A DNA stretch of 64,000 nt from Hesseltinella vesiculosa (Eukaryota > Mucoromycota > Mucoromycetes > Mucorales > Cunninghamellaceae): assembly GCA_002104935.1 (NCBI GenBank), contig MCGT01000015.1, positions 372,001 through 436,000 of the forward strand. The letters are read 5' to 3'. A program made the translations under genes and the position numbers. Below, one piece after another: positions 1 through 10,139 of the stretch. Under the pieces are notes generated by a model that saw only the letters and a program-made list of their open reading frames with translations, did no database searches and had not been told where the DNA came from. The stretch's first letter is position 1, and every line of letters begins with the position of its first letter.

Positions 1-1
1 C

Positions 2-214
2 TGGACCGGCTTTTTACTCATCTTCTCGGGCGGCACCTTTTTGTTTGTTGCCATGCATGCTTTACAAGAATTGATGCCCCATGCCCATGGCGGCTCCCAC
101 CACCCTCCCTCCAAACGACGCACGCCTGCCCCTACCTTGGAGCGATCTCATATCCTTTGTATCCTAGCCGGTATGTTTTTACCAGTCATTTTAAACATCG
201 GCCATTCCCATTAA
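2..214 (+). CDS. ZIP family zinc transporter, C-terminal end (SLC39A9/ZIP9-like), partial at window edge
   Basis: This is the last 70 codons of a gene whose 5' part lies outside the window. The open frame begins at base 2 and stops with TAA at 212-214. The reading contains SGGTFLFVAMHALQE, typical of a late ZIP transmembrane helix with His/Glu metal ligands. A short His-rich loop follows (HAHGGSHH), then a last hydrophobic helix ending in NIGHSH. ZIP9-type transporters characteristically end in a helix followed by GH-x-H. Members of the family move zinc into the cytosol from the Golgi/secretory pathway or across the plasma membrane. The call rests only on this C-terminus, so the exact ZIP subfamily is an inference. 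Confidence 0.75.
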   Translation, partial: WTGFLLIFSGGTFLFVAMHALQELMPHAHGGSHHPPSKRRTPAPTLERSHILCILAGMFLPVILNIGHSH

Positions 215-2118
215 AAAGTACACCCCCTCCCCTACCTTCTCTGCCTTTCCTTTGTAGATTGTTTCTTGCTCCCCCGTCTTTCTTTCTTTTTTACATCATC
301 ATCAAATAAAAAAACTAAAACTAAAAAATTAAGCTCTTTTCTTTGTGGAACAGGGTGGTGGCTCATTTTCAGAAGAATGCGCCAAACCTGGCTGGATGAG
401 AAATGGATGGCATTCCTCACCCAGAAATCGGGGAACTAGTGCCTTCTCATTCTATTTGCTTTACTCCACGAGCCTCTTTAGCCAATCCTCAAGGATAAAG
501 TGACTTGAAAAAAAAGAAACGAAATGGCCAGCCGTGAGCCTTTCTCTTGATCAGTTTCCCATTCTGCACATTTCATTTAGTGGCGGCTTTGGTCACTGAA
601 CCTCGTGAACAGACTGCCATGTGAAGTCCGATGAAATGTATTCAGGCATCCCTGGTCCCCTTTTTTCTTTGCTGCTGCTGACGAGAGCCAAATAAATGAC
701 AGTACATGCTAACGTCATCATCAGAGGACCGTGAAATGAGCTTCACCATGCTGTTTACGACCCTTTTTTTTTATATGAAAACGCTGAAAAGGACGAGAGA
801 GCTGCCCTGGTTATTATTGGTTGCCATCTGGCAAGAGAGTGCCATTGACTGCCAGCTTCATCTTCAATAAAGGCATGAATAAAAATAAGAAAAAAACAAT
901 GTTTTTTGCTTTATTGAAAGAGTCTTTTATTCTGGCCTAACTTAAAAGCCGGTGATGTGGATATGACAACTTGGAGGTGGCTAGTCGGAGGCATGGACGC
1001 CCCAGTGGGAATTGACTTACCGCCCTGCAGTACACATAGTCTTTTTTTTCTATCTGTTACCTCATTGCCAGTAACCCAAACCTTGTGCCGAGGGAAAATA
1101 AAAACACCACCAAGGAGGACTAGGTTGAGCCGACGCAGAAAAAAAAAACGAAACGGCCATTGCACCTTTTATTTCTCAAAAAAGGTTGTTCTACCTTTAG
1201 GAGGAAATGAGAAGTTGCCCCCATGGAACTACCTCCAGAAATAGTGCACCATACGTTGTGTAGGGTGTTCTTGTTCAAAAGTCTGTATTTTTTGGAATGC
1301 TGAAAGAAGATGACAACATGGACATCGACGGTCGTGGATGTGCTGCGCACAGACCAGCGGCAACCCAATTGTCGGTTCAATTTCCAAACAAGGCAAAAAA
1401 AATGTCCATCTCACTCCTTCTTCTTTTTTCAACCTTCGATGCCTTCCTTCCTATTGTTTTTCAAGTCCACTGACTTCAACTACATTTTTCGTCATAATGT
1501 CAAAGCGACACTATCGTTTCGTCGGCAGATCTCCACATGGACATTTCTTGAGAGAATTCGCTGCGTCTGAAGTCATACTGTAGCAACCGCGTTTGCTTCC
1601 CATGACAATGATGATGAGCACTAGGCTTCATTTTTGTTAGCATTCTGTGAGGATTTCTAAACAGTGCAGTGGGCTTTTTTATTTTTATTAACAGGTAAAT
1701 TGAAGGAGCTAATTCAAACCTGGCGAGTAATATGCAGGGAAGCACGGTCGTTGTGCACCATCTTTTCGTGGCATGATCGCGCCTCATGTGCTTCTCATGG
1801 TATCCTGTTCGCATCTTTGCGCATGGGTCGGTGCCAGTTTGATATAGATTACAGTACCTTTCTGTTCGAGGACTGAGCCGTCCAAGCGTGTCCATTGACG
1901 GTCCATTGACGGTCCATTTGAATCATAGTATCTGAGTACCTGTGCTGCAGCTATGGAAGAGGGCCATGGTTAAAACATGTAGCTATGCATTGGCAGTGCA
2001 TCGACAAGGCCGGCAAAATCAAAAGCGTTTTTTGATTAACACTAGGGACGGCATTTTTTTTATTCAACGAATGAGGAAAAACACAGAGGGGGGCATATTT
2101 ATGTGGGATCTTTTTTTT
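215..2118. other. 1.9-kb stretch with no supported gene
   Basis: This stretch lies between the ZIP-like stop codon and the 3' end of the phosphoacetylglucosamine mutase gene. It has many stop codons in all frames. The short open frames on both strands overlap one another, are rich in F/K/S from A/T runs and show no recognisable family. Both ends probably hold 3' UTRs. No tRNA-like or repeat structure was seen except the short direct repeat near 1890. Confidence 0.6.
1890..1920. repeat. 11-bp direct repeat, about three units
   Basis: The unit GTCCATTGACG occurs twice in perfect tandem, followed by a third, partial unit (GTCCATTTG). It lies about 200 bp beyond the 3' end of the mutase gene. 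No function is evident. Confidence 0.8.
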
Positions 2119-4251
2119 TTACGACATCAAAGGACGGGCACCAACGCCACCACCACGGTCATAAACGGCTTGGGCAACCTTGTAGGTGAGTTCGTCGGTT
2201 TCGGCACGGGTGGCGGCTTCAGCATACACTCGCACAGCATCTTCGGTGCCGGAGGCGCGCACAAAAGAACGACCTTGGCTGTATTTGGCTACAATAGCAT
2301 CGATTTCAGCTTGCAGACCAGCAGGCGACACCAACTGTCGTTCGGCATTGGTGGTGGTGAAGACAGATCGGTCGGCAACGACGACCTTGGCAAGGCGGTT
2401 AGGCAAGTCGGTGTAGGCTTGGTCCCATTCTTCTGGGCTCCATTGGCGGTTGGTGAGAATGGTTTCGACAAGCAGCATGTCCGAAATAGCATCACCCACG
2501 GTTTGGTTGATCAGCTCGGTCAAGGCAGCCAATTGTTGCAAAGCACGGTTTTGGGCTGGCGTCTTGGCTTCTGTGGTCTTGATGGTGTTCAATGCAGAGG
2601 GGCTGAACAAGACAGTGCCATGTCCGTTGGCTTCAAAGTAAACGCCGACATCATACTTTTCAGCTTCGTGGTGCAAGTGCTTGACACCGGTAGACACACA
2701 AGACACAGGGATTTTCTAAAGAAAAAAAAAAAAGAGAGAGGGAGGGAGGTAAGTAAACGGGAAAGATACCTTCTCTTTGAGACTCACCAACACCTTTTCC
2801 AAATAGTTTGTGGAGCTGCCGTTGGCATAGGCAGTCTGGACCACACCCACTTTGAGAGAATCTATGCCGGCATCGTTGACCAAGTCCATGATGAACATAG
2901 CGGCCAAACCTGCAATTTTGTCACCATCCAATAATCGGAAGGTTTGATCTAAAATGATAATGCAAGGGGAAAGATAAAAAAAAATAATAAGCGTGGTGAC
3001 CTCATTGTCCCTTTTTTTTCTCCCGTTTTACCGCTGCCCAAATAGTAATACACGATACGATCGGCGTCGCCATCAAAGGAGCAGAATCTATCGCCTGGCT
3101 GGATCTTGACGTTGGGTGGGGCGCGTTGGTTGGTCTTTACGTAATCGGCACCACACTGTTAAAAGAGATGGTTGAGTAAGATCTAGCGTTGAATAGTTCC
3201 AGTGGCAAACACGTTACGTTTTTGTTCAGAGCTCCTTGGGTGGTGATTTGATCGTTGGAGATATCGACGGAGATGACGTCTTCCGAGAGATGAGTCAAAA
3301 ATTCGCGAAGCTTGGGAGCACCGACACCGTTGGCACAATCCACATGGAGAGTCGACAAGCGAGTGAACCCTTTCTAAATGGATGCGAGTTCAAAAAAAAA
3401 ATGAGCTTGAATGTTTCTCCGGCTTGAGCTCTTGCTTACCACAGCTGTTTTATAGGCTTCAGCCAACTTGTGATAGTAACCTTCAGCAGTAGGTTCGCCA
3501 TAGGCATCACTAGTTCCAGCAGTGTTGAGGCAGCGGACCAAGTAATGCAACATAGGAGTGGTCAAAAGGCCATAGTTTTTGGTTTCCGCACCTGAGGCTT
3601 GAAGACCACTTTCCAAGTTCTTGACAAGTTCAGGGCAGCTTGGTCTATTGAGATAAAAATAGTAAGTGACAATTTGTACAAAAGAGGAGTTGGGTGATTC
3701 TTTTTACCGGGTATCAAAGCCATAAATGACGTTGGCAGGTTGATCCACGTTTATCTTTTGACTGGCAATGATTTCTTCGGTAGCTTGGGCCAAAGTTTCG
3801 GGTGTCTTGGAGTTGGCCAGCTTGGTAGCATAAGCTTCCCAAGATTGTTCAAGCATTTCACCACGAGGATCCACCAATTTGACACCATTATCCTTGATGA
3901 TAATAAAAAAAAAAGGGTCAGCTTACCGATCCCTTGGATTCAGCTTTCTCGGAACACGTCTTTTCTTACCTGTTCAGGGTTGTGCGAGGCAGTAATCATG
4001 ACGCCAATGGTGGCACCGCCCAACTTTTTAGATCGCAAAGTGGCCAAGATGCCAACCTTGTACATGACAGAATCCAGGACATCCGCGCTAAAGACAGATG
4101 GTTGAATAAGGGCGTTTCATCTTGTTTCATGTTTTCGGTTAAAAAAAAATGCTTACATGGAACGGAAACCGGCAGTACCATAGGTGTAAATAAAGTCTTC
4201 TTTCTTGTGAGGGACAAAGTTGTCTTGAATGGCTTGCAAGGAGAAAGACAT
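2119..4251 (-). CDS. PCM1: Phosphoacetylglucosamine mutase (multi-exon)
   Basis: The enzyme converts GlcNAc-6-phosphate to GlcNAc-1-phosphate in the cytosol, the step before UDP-GlcNAc formation for chitin, GPI anchors and glycans. Exon 1 (4251-4157) starts MSFSLQ and reads into YTYGTAGFR. After a 69-nt intron the next exon carries the catalytic phosphoserine loop, MITASHNPE (around 3965-4005). The metal-binding loop [12 protein letters not shown] lies at about 3045-3095. The phosphate-binding motif [15 protein letters not shown] is near the C-terminus (about 2200-2250). Their order matches the phosphohexose mutase superfamily and the AGM1/PCM1 branch. Several short GT-AG introns interrupt the gene, and the last exon ends with TAA at 2119-2121. 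It is divergent from NCA2, 202 bp away. I see no missing catalytic residues. Confidence 0.93.
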
Positions 4252-4453
4252 GATAGTGGGTGAGGGCGAATGAAGAATAAAAAGAAAGGAAGAGAAAAGA
4301 AGCAAAGAGAAATCAAAAGCAGTTTTTTTCTACGGCAGATGAGCCAAAAATAGCATCCGGGAGCTTGAATTGACAGACCCGCTTTTTCTTGTTATTTTTT
4401 TTTTTTCTCTTTATTTTTTTGGGATCCCACGTTGCTTATATCTTTTCCGCGGA
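4252..4453. promoter_or_regulatory. Shared divergent promoter, PCM1 / NCA2
   Basis: The start codons of the two divergent genes are only 202 bp apart, so both promoters and 5' UTRs must fit here. The segment holds pyrimidine-rich runs on each strand and no clear TATA box. Its role is inferred from position. Confidence 0.55.
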
Positions 4454-6689
4454 ATGACATCCTATACACAAGAGCATTTACGTGCGTGGAATGGCGCATT
4501 GCTCCCTTTACAACAAGAGCAGCTGTGTCAACAAGCCTCTCTGGATGCTTTGACGCCCATCAGCGCGAAGCAAGCTTGGGAAAAGCGTGACCTGGCACCT
4601 TTTTTGTTGGCGTGCCTGCAGCAGTTGGATGCCACTCATCCACCTGGCTTGCACGACATTGAACAATTCATCACTTGGTTCCTGGACTTCCCCGCCGACA
4701 CTTCCGCGGAGCAACCATTGACTTGGCTGTTCTTATCGAAATGTACCCTGGTCGTGTATGGTCAGCGCATGTCCTTTTTGCTCGATGGCTCTTTGCCATT
4801 GTCTCAGGCCCTTGCCTACTGGAATGGTGTTTATGGAAACCTGTGGCAGGAAATCTACTACGGCCTTCAGAGTAAGACACAACACCTTTGGGAGCACAAC
4901 GTTTACTTTTTTTTTTTTTTGTCTCCACTCCAGCTTTACCAAGACGCCTGATCTCCTTAACGCACAAGACGAGGGTGGCTGTGCAGCAGCACCAGCCCTT
5001 GACCATTGACCATTGGGTGGGAGGAATGTTCCCCATGATGACGCATCACCCAGACGGAGCTGAACGCCGTCTGTCCGTCACCACACTCAAAACCCCTTCC
5101 AAGGCTCTAGCCCAAGTCTTCCGCCACATGTACCATATGCCGCTCCCTCTCGCCCTACTTCGCGATGAAATCCAGCAAAAGCGACTTCATGTCCAGTCTC
5201 TCCGCAAACATCAAGCCAAATTGCTTGGTCTGCTGATCAAAGTGGCACCGGCCAACAACTGTGCTACGCTGCAATCCATGGATCACGCTGTCCTGAACGC
5301 CCACCAGTGCCTCCAGGCCCTAACAATCTCCTGTGAACAAGATACACATCTGTCCAGCACTTCCATTCATGAACATGGCATTGGTAAGGCATCTTTCTAC
5401 CTTTTTAAAAATAGATGTTGTGGAGTATCAAAACTGAATTTTTTTTCTCCACCCGAAATAGATGCCATTGGGCAATCTATCCTGCAAACATCCTCGATGG
5501 CTACCATTTCCACCACCCCGGGTTCGTTTGCAAAGGATCTTCGGTCGGTCGTGCGTCTGCAACTGTCGATGCCTCTGGATGCTTGGCAGAAGCAGTATGG
5601 CCATCCAGGCCGGCTGGAAAGATACTGGATCCCTGGCATGTGTGCGTTCGTGGCCGGCAACCTCTCGGTGCGTTATGCACTGGATCGCAAAGAAGATATT
5701 ATCCAATGGACGAGTGATGTTGGCGACACCATCCGACAGTTTTTGATCCATTGGGTTTGGGAGCCGACCGTGAAAGTGCTCGATACCATCCGATTCCAAG
5801 ACCGCCGTATTGGGCTCTCCAGCAAAGAAGGGTTGAAAACGGATATGGAGGTAAACGTGAACTTCAAGTAATGCGCGCACCTTACCTTGTATTTTTTTCT
5901 CATTGTCTTAGTCTCTGGAGCGCATGGTGCTTGAGTTTGCCAGAGGTCATGGCAACTTGACGGAAAGCGAAATGGCCCATTTGGCCGCCAAGGTGCGTGA
6001 TGGTGATGTCACAGTGGTGCTCCGTGCTTATGAAAATGAGATCAAAAACCCTCTGCGCAATGCTATCAAAGGCAAGAGGAGGGGCAGAAAACAAGAGAGC
6101 AGAATACTCATTTTTGTTTTTGTTTGCTTAGGTGACCTGATCCAAGCCCTATTGATCCAAGTGCAAAAGACAAAGGTCGATGTGGAACTGGCGATGCAAG
6201 CGCTCGACAAACTGCTGAAATCCAATGAACTGAACTTTGCCTTTTTGGCTGTTGCACCCTCGATGCTGCTGACCTGGGGTGCTTTCTCCTGGCTCCGCCA
6301 ATGGTGCGCAACCCGCTCTGGAAAACGGTTTGCTCCTGGTGTGGCCACATTGAAGGACTCCCTCAGGTAAACCCCAACTTGGGCTGGACGGCCCATTGAC
6401 ACGGTAACAAATGACCAACTGGGCCGTTTTTTTTTTTTTTGAAAGGCGCATTGATCGCATATTGACATTGGATGACAGCCATGGCACCGAGCTAAATTGT
6501 GAAGCTCAAGGCTCGCTGCTGTGTGAATTACTGCTGCTGCGCAATGAGGCCCAGCGACTACCACGCAGCCAAGCGATCCGCGAAACATTTATCGAAGACG
6601 TGCGCGATTTAGAATCCAGACAGCTTGACAAGCAGCAGAAGAAAGAAACGATCGACCGCATGTACCGCTCATGGGCATTTTTAAAATAA
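4454..6689 (+). CDS. NCA2: Mitochondrial NCA2 family protein (ATP synthase regulation), multi-exon
   Basis: NCA2 proteins are mitochondrial membrane proteins. The yeast member is needed for normal expression of mitochondrially encoded ATP synthase subunits. The start MTSYTQEHL is chosen because it continues in frame across the first intron (4872-4933). Six exons are seen. The family core is clear in exons 4-5: SLERMVLEF, then VLRAYENEIKNPLRNAIKGD, then LLIQVQKTKVDVELAMQALD, followed by LLKSNELNFAFLAVAPSML, which is probably membrane-embedded. The last exon (about 6440-6689) is helical and charged. The intron at 6072-6131 has a GC donor. No obvious N-terminal presequence could be defined. The function is taken from the family. 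Confidence 0.88.
6072..6131 (+). other. GC-AG intron in NCA2
   Basis: The exon ends ATCAAAG and the intron begins GCAAGAGG and ends TTGCTTAG. Joining there gives the conserved AIKGDLIQALL reading. No GT near the junction keeps the frame. GCAAG is the usual form of the minor GC donor class. Confidence 0.8.
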
Positions 6690-7370
6690 AGCTGATCACT
6701 TCTGTGGATGTTAAATGAGTTTTAATTAGGTGGTCATTCGCCGTGTGCCTATCCATTCTCGAAAATTCTGAGAAACATGCCTTGAAGCCAGACCGATCAT
6801 CAGATTGGGGGGGGGGTTGACTTTTTCTTTCCGGCTACAAGATGATAAATTTGGTGGAAATTGTCAGTGAAACCAATTTCGAGATATGATTAATTTGAAG
6901 ATACTGTAACAAGTGCTGTCTACATGAAAAAACCAAGGCTAATCAGCGGAGATGCAATACGAAACTTGTTAAAAGTTGGCTGGGTGACCTTCCTCAATCG
7001 ACCTGATTTTTTCAGCACCATCCATGCATTTGCGCACTTTTATAAAATTTCTCACTGATTCAATCACTGCCTTTTGACACGTGTCTTTGCTGTTTTGTTC
7101 TCCTTGGATAGTGGCACAGAGATCCAAATTTCTTTCTTGAAAGCAAGTACTCTGGACAAGACAGAGCCAAAGCGGAAGAAGACTTCAGACATGTTGTGCG
7201 CAAGGCCACTAATTCAACCGATGAAAATTATGCCGGTTGGGCACAAAATATGATAAATGGTGGTTTCATGGGTATGGCAGAAAAAAATAACTAGCCTACC
7301 GCTATTTCTCATTTTTTTTTCATGCCTCTCTCTCTTCGCAGGTGTTGAGGCAAACAGATGTGTCTGATTT
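6690..7370. other. Spacer with decayed sequence and a dispersed-repeat match
   Basis: No intact gene is seen. A run of nine G lies at 6808-6816. Around 6965-6995 is AAAAGTTGGCTGGGTGACC, a motif also found at about 23965, 24170 and 46285 (see findings). From about 7110 to 7260 short coding-like stretches appear but cannot be joined into a family. Confidence 0.5.
6960..6995 (+). repeat. Partial copy of a dispersed repeat (GTTGGCTGGGTGA family)
   Basis: The sequence AAACTTGTTAAAAGTTGGCTGGGTGACC matches, base for base over its last 19 nt, the reverse complement of 24167-24185. It also matches the copy at 46265-46297 with few changes. Only the 3' part of the repeat is recognisable here. Confidence 0.5.
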
Positions 7371-7860
7371 TTGGACCGGACTACATCCGAGAACCTTCAG
7401 AATTCTGTTGATTCTTCTACGTCGAAAAAGAACAAGTTTATCCACACGACTGCTGCTGATTACGGTGGAACACGCAAACGAAGCATCGAATCTGAAGACC
7501 TGCCTGGACCAAGCCGCCAGGAATCAAAACCGTCTGATCCTGCCATCCAATGGATGGAAATGCTGCTCAAATCAAAGGTCAAAGATGTCAAGGAAACTCG
7601 CCAGTGGAAACGTTGGTTACAAGTGCTGAAAGCCGCGAAGATCTCAGGAGACAAATTGGACAAGTACGGTGACACACTTGATAATCAAGGATCAAATGAC
7701 CTTGTTTTAATCAAAAATATGAAAGGATCTTTTGAATTTCGAGGTACATATGTTCATCGTGATCGTATTCCTAACATTGCATCATGGATATCTTTATCAT
7801 TTTCACTCAAAAGTCAACAGAACTGTTAACGAATATCTTCTGATGAAAGAAAAGGAGAAA
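7371..7860 (+). pseudogene. Broken KilA-N-like domain gene
   Basis: An open frame from 7371 reads a polar N-terminus containing KKNKFIHTTAADYGGTRKRS and LPGPSRQ. A Trp/Lys-rich helical part follows (ETRQWKRWLQVLKAAK). It then enters FRGTYVHRDRIPNIASWISL at about 7740-7800. The pattern G-T-Y-V-H ... I-A-S-W-I-S is the hallmark of the KilA-N DNA-binding domain, which is found in phages, large DNA viruses and some fungi and is related to fungal APSES domains. At the run of four A near 7810 the frame meets a stop, while the next frame continues coding-like sequence. A one-base indel has therefore probably broken the gene. No C-terminal domain is seen. The first 130 bp are duplicated in inverted orientation at 8395-8527. 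The KilA-N assignment is by motif reading only. Confidence 0.5.
7389..7519 (+). repeat. Inverted repeat, left arm
   Basis: About 131 bp that match the reverse complement of 8395-8527 with only around five substitutions. The arm covers the N-terminal coding part of the KilA-N-like gene (ENLQNSVDSSTSKKNK to LPGPSRQ). Confidence 0.9.
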
Positions 7861-7918
7861 CATGCTATTATTGTTCAGAAAAGACGACACATACCAGCAT
7901 AAATTGATACTCCGCTAG

Positions 7919-8191
7919 CACTGGAATCAGCTGTTTGCCGACTCTTTGGCTCTCTACGAGCAAGATTATGGTGTGAAAATATGGTCTCCCTTGGTCGTGG
8001 CCCTCACCCGAGGCTCAGGCCCTATTTACCACTGGGGCGAAACGATTCCGGGGCTTATGGCAGCAAATGGCTTGCTGACAAAGATGGACCAGCGAATGGT
8101 GCCCGCCCTAAACTCCTTTGTGGACACAGGCTCTGCCGAGTTTTCCAAGTCGTGCGAACCTGGAAGAACTACAAAGACAAAGCAAAACTAG
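7919..8191 (+). pseudogene. Uncharacterised coding fragment (WSPLV...HWGET type)
   Basis: After an acceptor-like CGCTAG at 7913-7918, an open frame of 90 codons runs to TAG at 8189-8191. It reads HWNQLFADSLALYEQDYGVK, then IWSPLVVALTRGSGPIYHWG and a polar tail. Base composition and absence of stops suggest real coding sequence, but no ATG is in frame and no upstream exon could be attached. The W-S-P ... G-x-x-x-H-W-G-E layout reminds me of an abundant uncharacterised Mucoromycota protein family, but this is recollection rather than a search. It may be a remnant. Confidence 0.35.
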
Positions 8192-8394
8192 TGCTCGTAG
8201 CGAAGACACACTTGAATGATTTGCTCAAGGATACCACAGCCCCACCCAGCACCCTGCGATTCCCCTTCTTGCTATTCATTTCCTTGCGATTGTCCGTATC
8301 AGGCAGGTTTCCAGCAAGTGTGCCAACGAAGGTGCCCAAAGACTCCTCAAGACCTTCGACAAAGCACTCATCACTTTCATGGAAGTCAACACGC

Positions 8395-8527
8395 TGGCGG
8401 CTTGGTCCAGGCAGATCTTCAGATTCGATGCTTCGTTTGCGTGTTCCACCGTAATCAGCAGCAGTCGTGTGGATAAGCTTGTTCTTTTTCGATATAGAAG
8501 GATCAACAGAATTCTGAAGGTTCTCGG
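8395..8527 (-). repeat. Inverted repeat, right arm (second copy of KilA-N-like N-terminal exon)
   Basis: Read on the minus strand this gives ENLQNSVDPSISKKNKLIHT and continues to LPGPSRQ, nearly identical to the left arm. Beyond the arm the minus-strand frame continues into unrelated coding-like residues (VDFHESDECFVEGLEESLG) down to about 8169. The second copy therefore belongs to a differently continued gene or to a chimeric remnant. Spacing between the arms is about 875 bp. Confidence 0.85.
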
Positions 8528-9138
8528 CAGCCCTAAAAAGAACAAATGACAAAGTGCACATATGAGCATTCGTATAAAAGTTTGAAATAGAATGGAGACA
8601 TTACGAAAGAGGTGGCATTTATGGAGGTGTTAAAAAAAAATAGGGTATCCGTCTTAAGTTTAATAAGTGCAATGAAAGCGAAAGCCTGGTGGTGGCTTCC
8701 ATGACGAAAACAAGGAAGCAAATGGAGGCTACTGAATCGGCTGGTGCCGAAGTTGAGGCTGACAATGTCTTGTGCTGAAGAGGGGTTGAATGGTATGCAC
8801 CTCGCATTGGCACCAATAGGTTCACTCGGTGTCCGTCAGCTCAAGGAAACACATACTGGAAGTTGATATGATTTCTAGATCGAGACGGGAGTCAACAAGG
8901 GAGGGAAAGGAGATGAACAGCAGATGGTTTTTTTTAAAACCGAGCTGCATGCACAATAAAAATAACAAATAATAACACTGCTGCTAATCATCGATCGTGA
9001 CACGCCAGAGATGGAAGGGAGCACAAGATGTAGACGGCGCCTAATTTCGTCATGTGAAATCAACTTAAAACTTGTCTACCGTGCAATTGAGAAAGGTATA
9101 TGTGGTTTATTTGAGAGGAGACAAGCGAAAACAAAACA
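8528..9138. other. Spacer without a supported gene
   Basis: Short frames only. It probably includes the 3' UTR of the minus-strand gene that ends at 9139. No repeats or RNA genes were seen. Confidence 0.5.
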
Positions 9139-9732
9139 TCAGTACTCTAACGACTCGTCGTACTTGAGAGAGGGATTGGTATGACATTGTTTTTGGGGGT
9201 CGAAAAGACACTGGTCGCAGACCAGCCTTGGTCGTTTGCTTGGATCTTTTGTAATCAGATCATCCCCAAAAGAGGAAGACTGGGGGCGTTTCCGCAGAAC
9301 GGTGGTGGAAAGTCGGCGGTTGAGTGGCCCGAGGGGTTGCTGCTGCCATGGTAGTGCATCCTTCAGTTTACCGTTCACAGGCCAGTAGGTATAAAGGTAA
9401 GGATCGTCTTCACCAAACAGCAGGTAGCCTCGAGGATGGGTGTCATGGAAGGTAAGATCGTTTTCGAAAAAGTCGTACTCGCTGCTTGGGTAAACGTCTT
9501 CCTGAGTGTAGTAACCCGAAAAAGGGCTAAAGGGGCGGTCGCGCAAGGAGGTGGAGGGTATATCTGTGTGCATGTCATGGTCTGCTTCCAAGAGATCCAC
9601 ATTGGGAGTGTCCTGAATGTCTTTGAATTTGTGCAAAGGCGGCCGAAAGGCATCTGACTGCCAAAGCAGGTCAAAATGGTGGTGCTGGTGTAGGCCAGCA
9701 ATGTCGCTAGAATGATGAGTGAAGCGCCACAT
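9139..9732 (-). CDS. Uncharacterised single-exon protein, 197 aa
   Basis: An uninterrupted frame from ATG (9730-9732) reads MWRFTHHSSDIAGLHQHHHF. It is rich in Asp, Pro, Tyr and Phe (for example DDPYLYTYWPVNGKLKD) and contains basic KRPRL and a C-terminal CDQCLFDPQKQC. Four cysteine/histidine positions near the end (CDQC ... C-H) could bind zinc, but spacing and number do not match a known finger. No signal peptide or membrane segment is seen. The frame is long for this A/T-run-rich sequence and its composition is protein-like, so I think it is real. I do not recognise the family. Confidence 0.6.
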   Translation of the reverse strand: MWRFTHHSSDIAGLHQHHHFDLLWQSDAFRPPLHKFKDIQDTPNVDLLEADHDMHTDIPSTSLRDRPFSPFSGYYTQEDVYPSSEYDFFENDLTFHDTHPRGYLLFGEDDPYLYTYWPVNGKLKDALPWQQQPLGPLNRRLSTTVLRKRPQSSSFGDDLITKDPSKRPRLVCDQCLFDPQKQCHTNPSLKYDESLEY

Positions 9733-10139
9733 TTGTCTTAGAGGGGGTAGTAAAGAAGAACAAAAAAAAAAAAAGTGGGAAAAGACGGGGAGGGAGAAAT
9801 GAGAAAACCCTGTTTCGGGGTTGGCTAGGTCTCAACGGCATCTGTTTTTCCATCATCAGCTTTTTTGTTTGTCACTTGTCCCACCACACATTACTTAGTC
9901 ATCATGACATTGACAAGCAACTCGCCTGTTCATCGAGCGTTTCCATGGATCAATGACAAGAAGCTTGACCTTGCCTTCCCAACTCCACCGGGTAGCCCTA
10001 TTTTTTTTTTTTTTTTTGCCATTGAAACCACGTGTTGCCGCCTTTTTGCAGGCACTCTGATGAAAAATCACACAATGGTTTATTATTTACAGACTTGAGG
10101 AGAGTGACCAAGGATTTTACGGAAGGATGGCCTTCTTTT
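9733..10139. other. Spacer between the 197-aa gene promoter and the ELF1 3' end
   Basis: Contains a 5' A-run next to the 9732 start and a T17 run near 10001-10017. Short plus-strand frames are not convincing. The right end should hold the ELF1 3' UTR. Confidence 0.5.

Noticed and set aside
1500..1895. 131-codon minus-strand open frame
   Set aside because: No recognisable family, overlaps other random frames and has no promoter or splice context. Not supported as a gene.
1942..2934. 330-codon plus-strand open frame
   Set aside because: It lies antisense to the last exons of the phosphoacetylglucosamine mutase gene, whose protein motifs are unmistakable. The plus-strand reading has no family resemblance.
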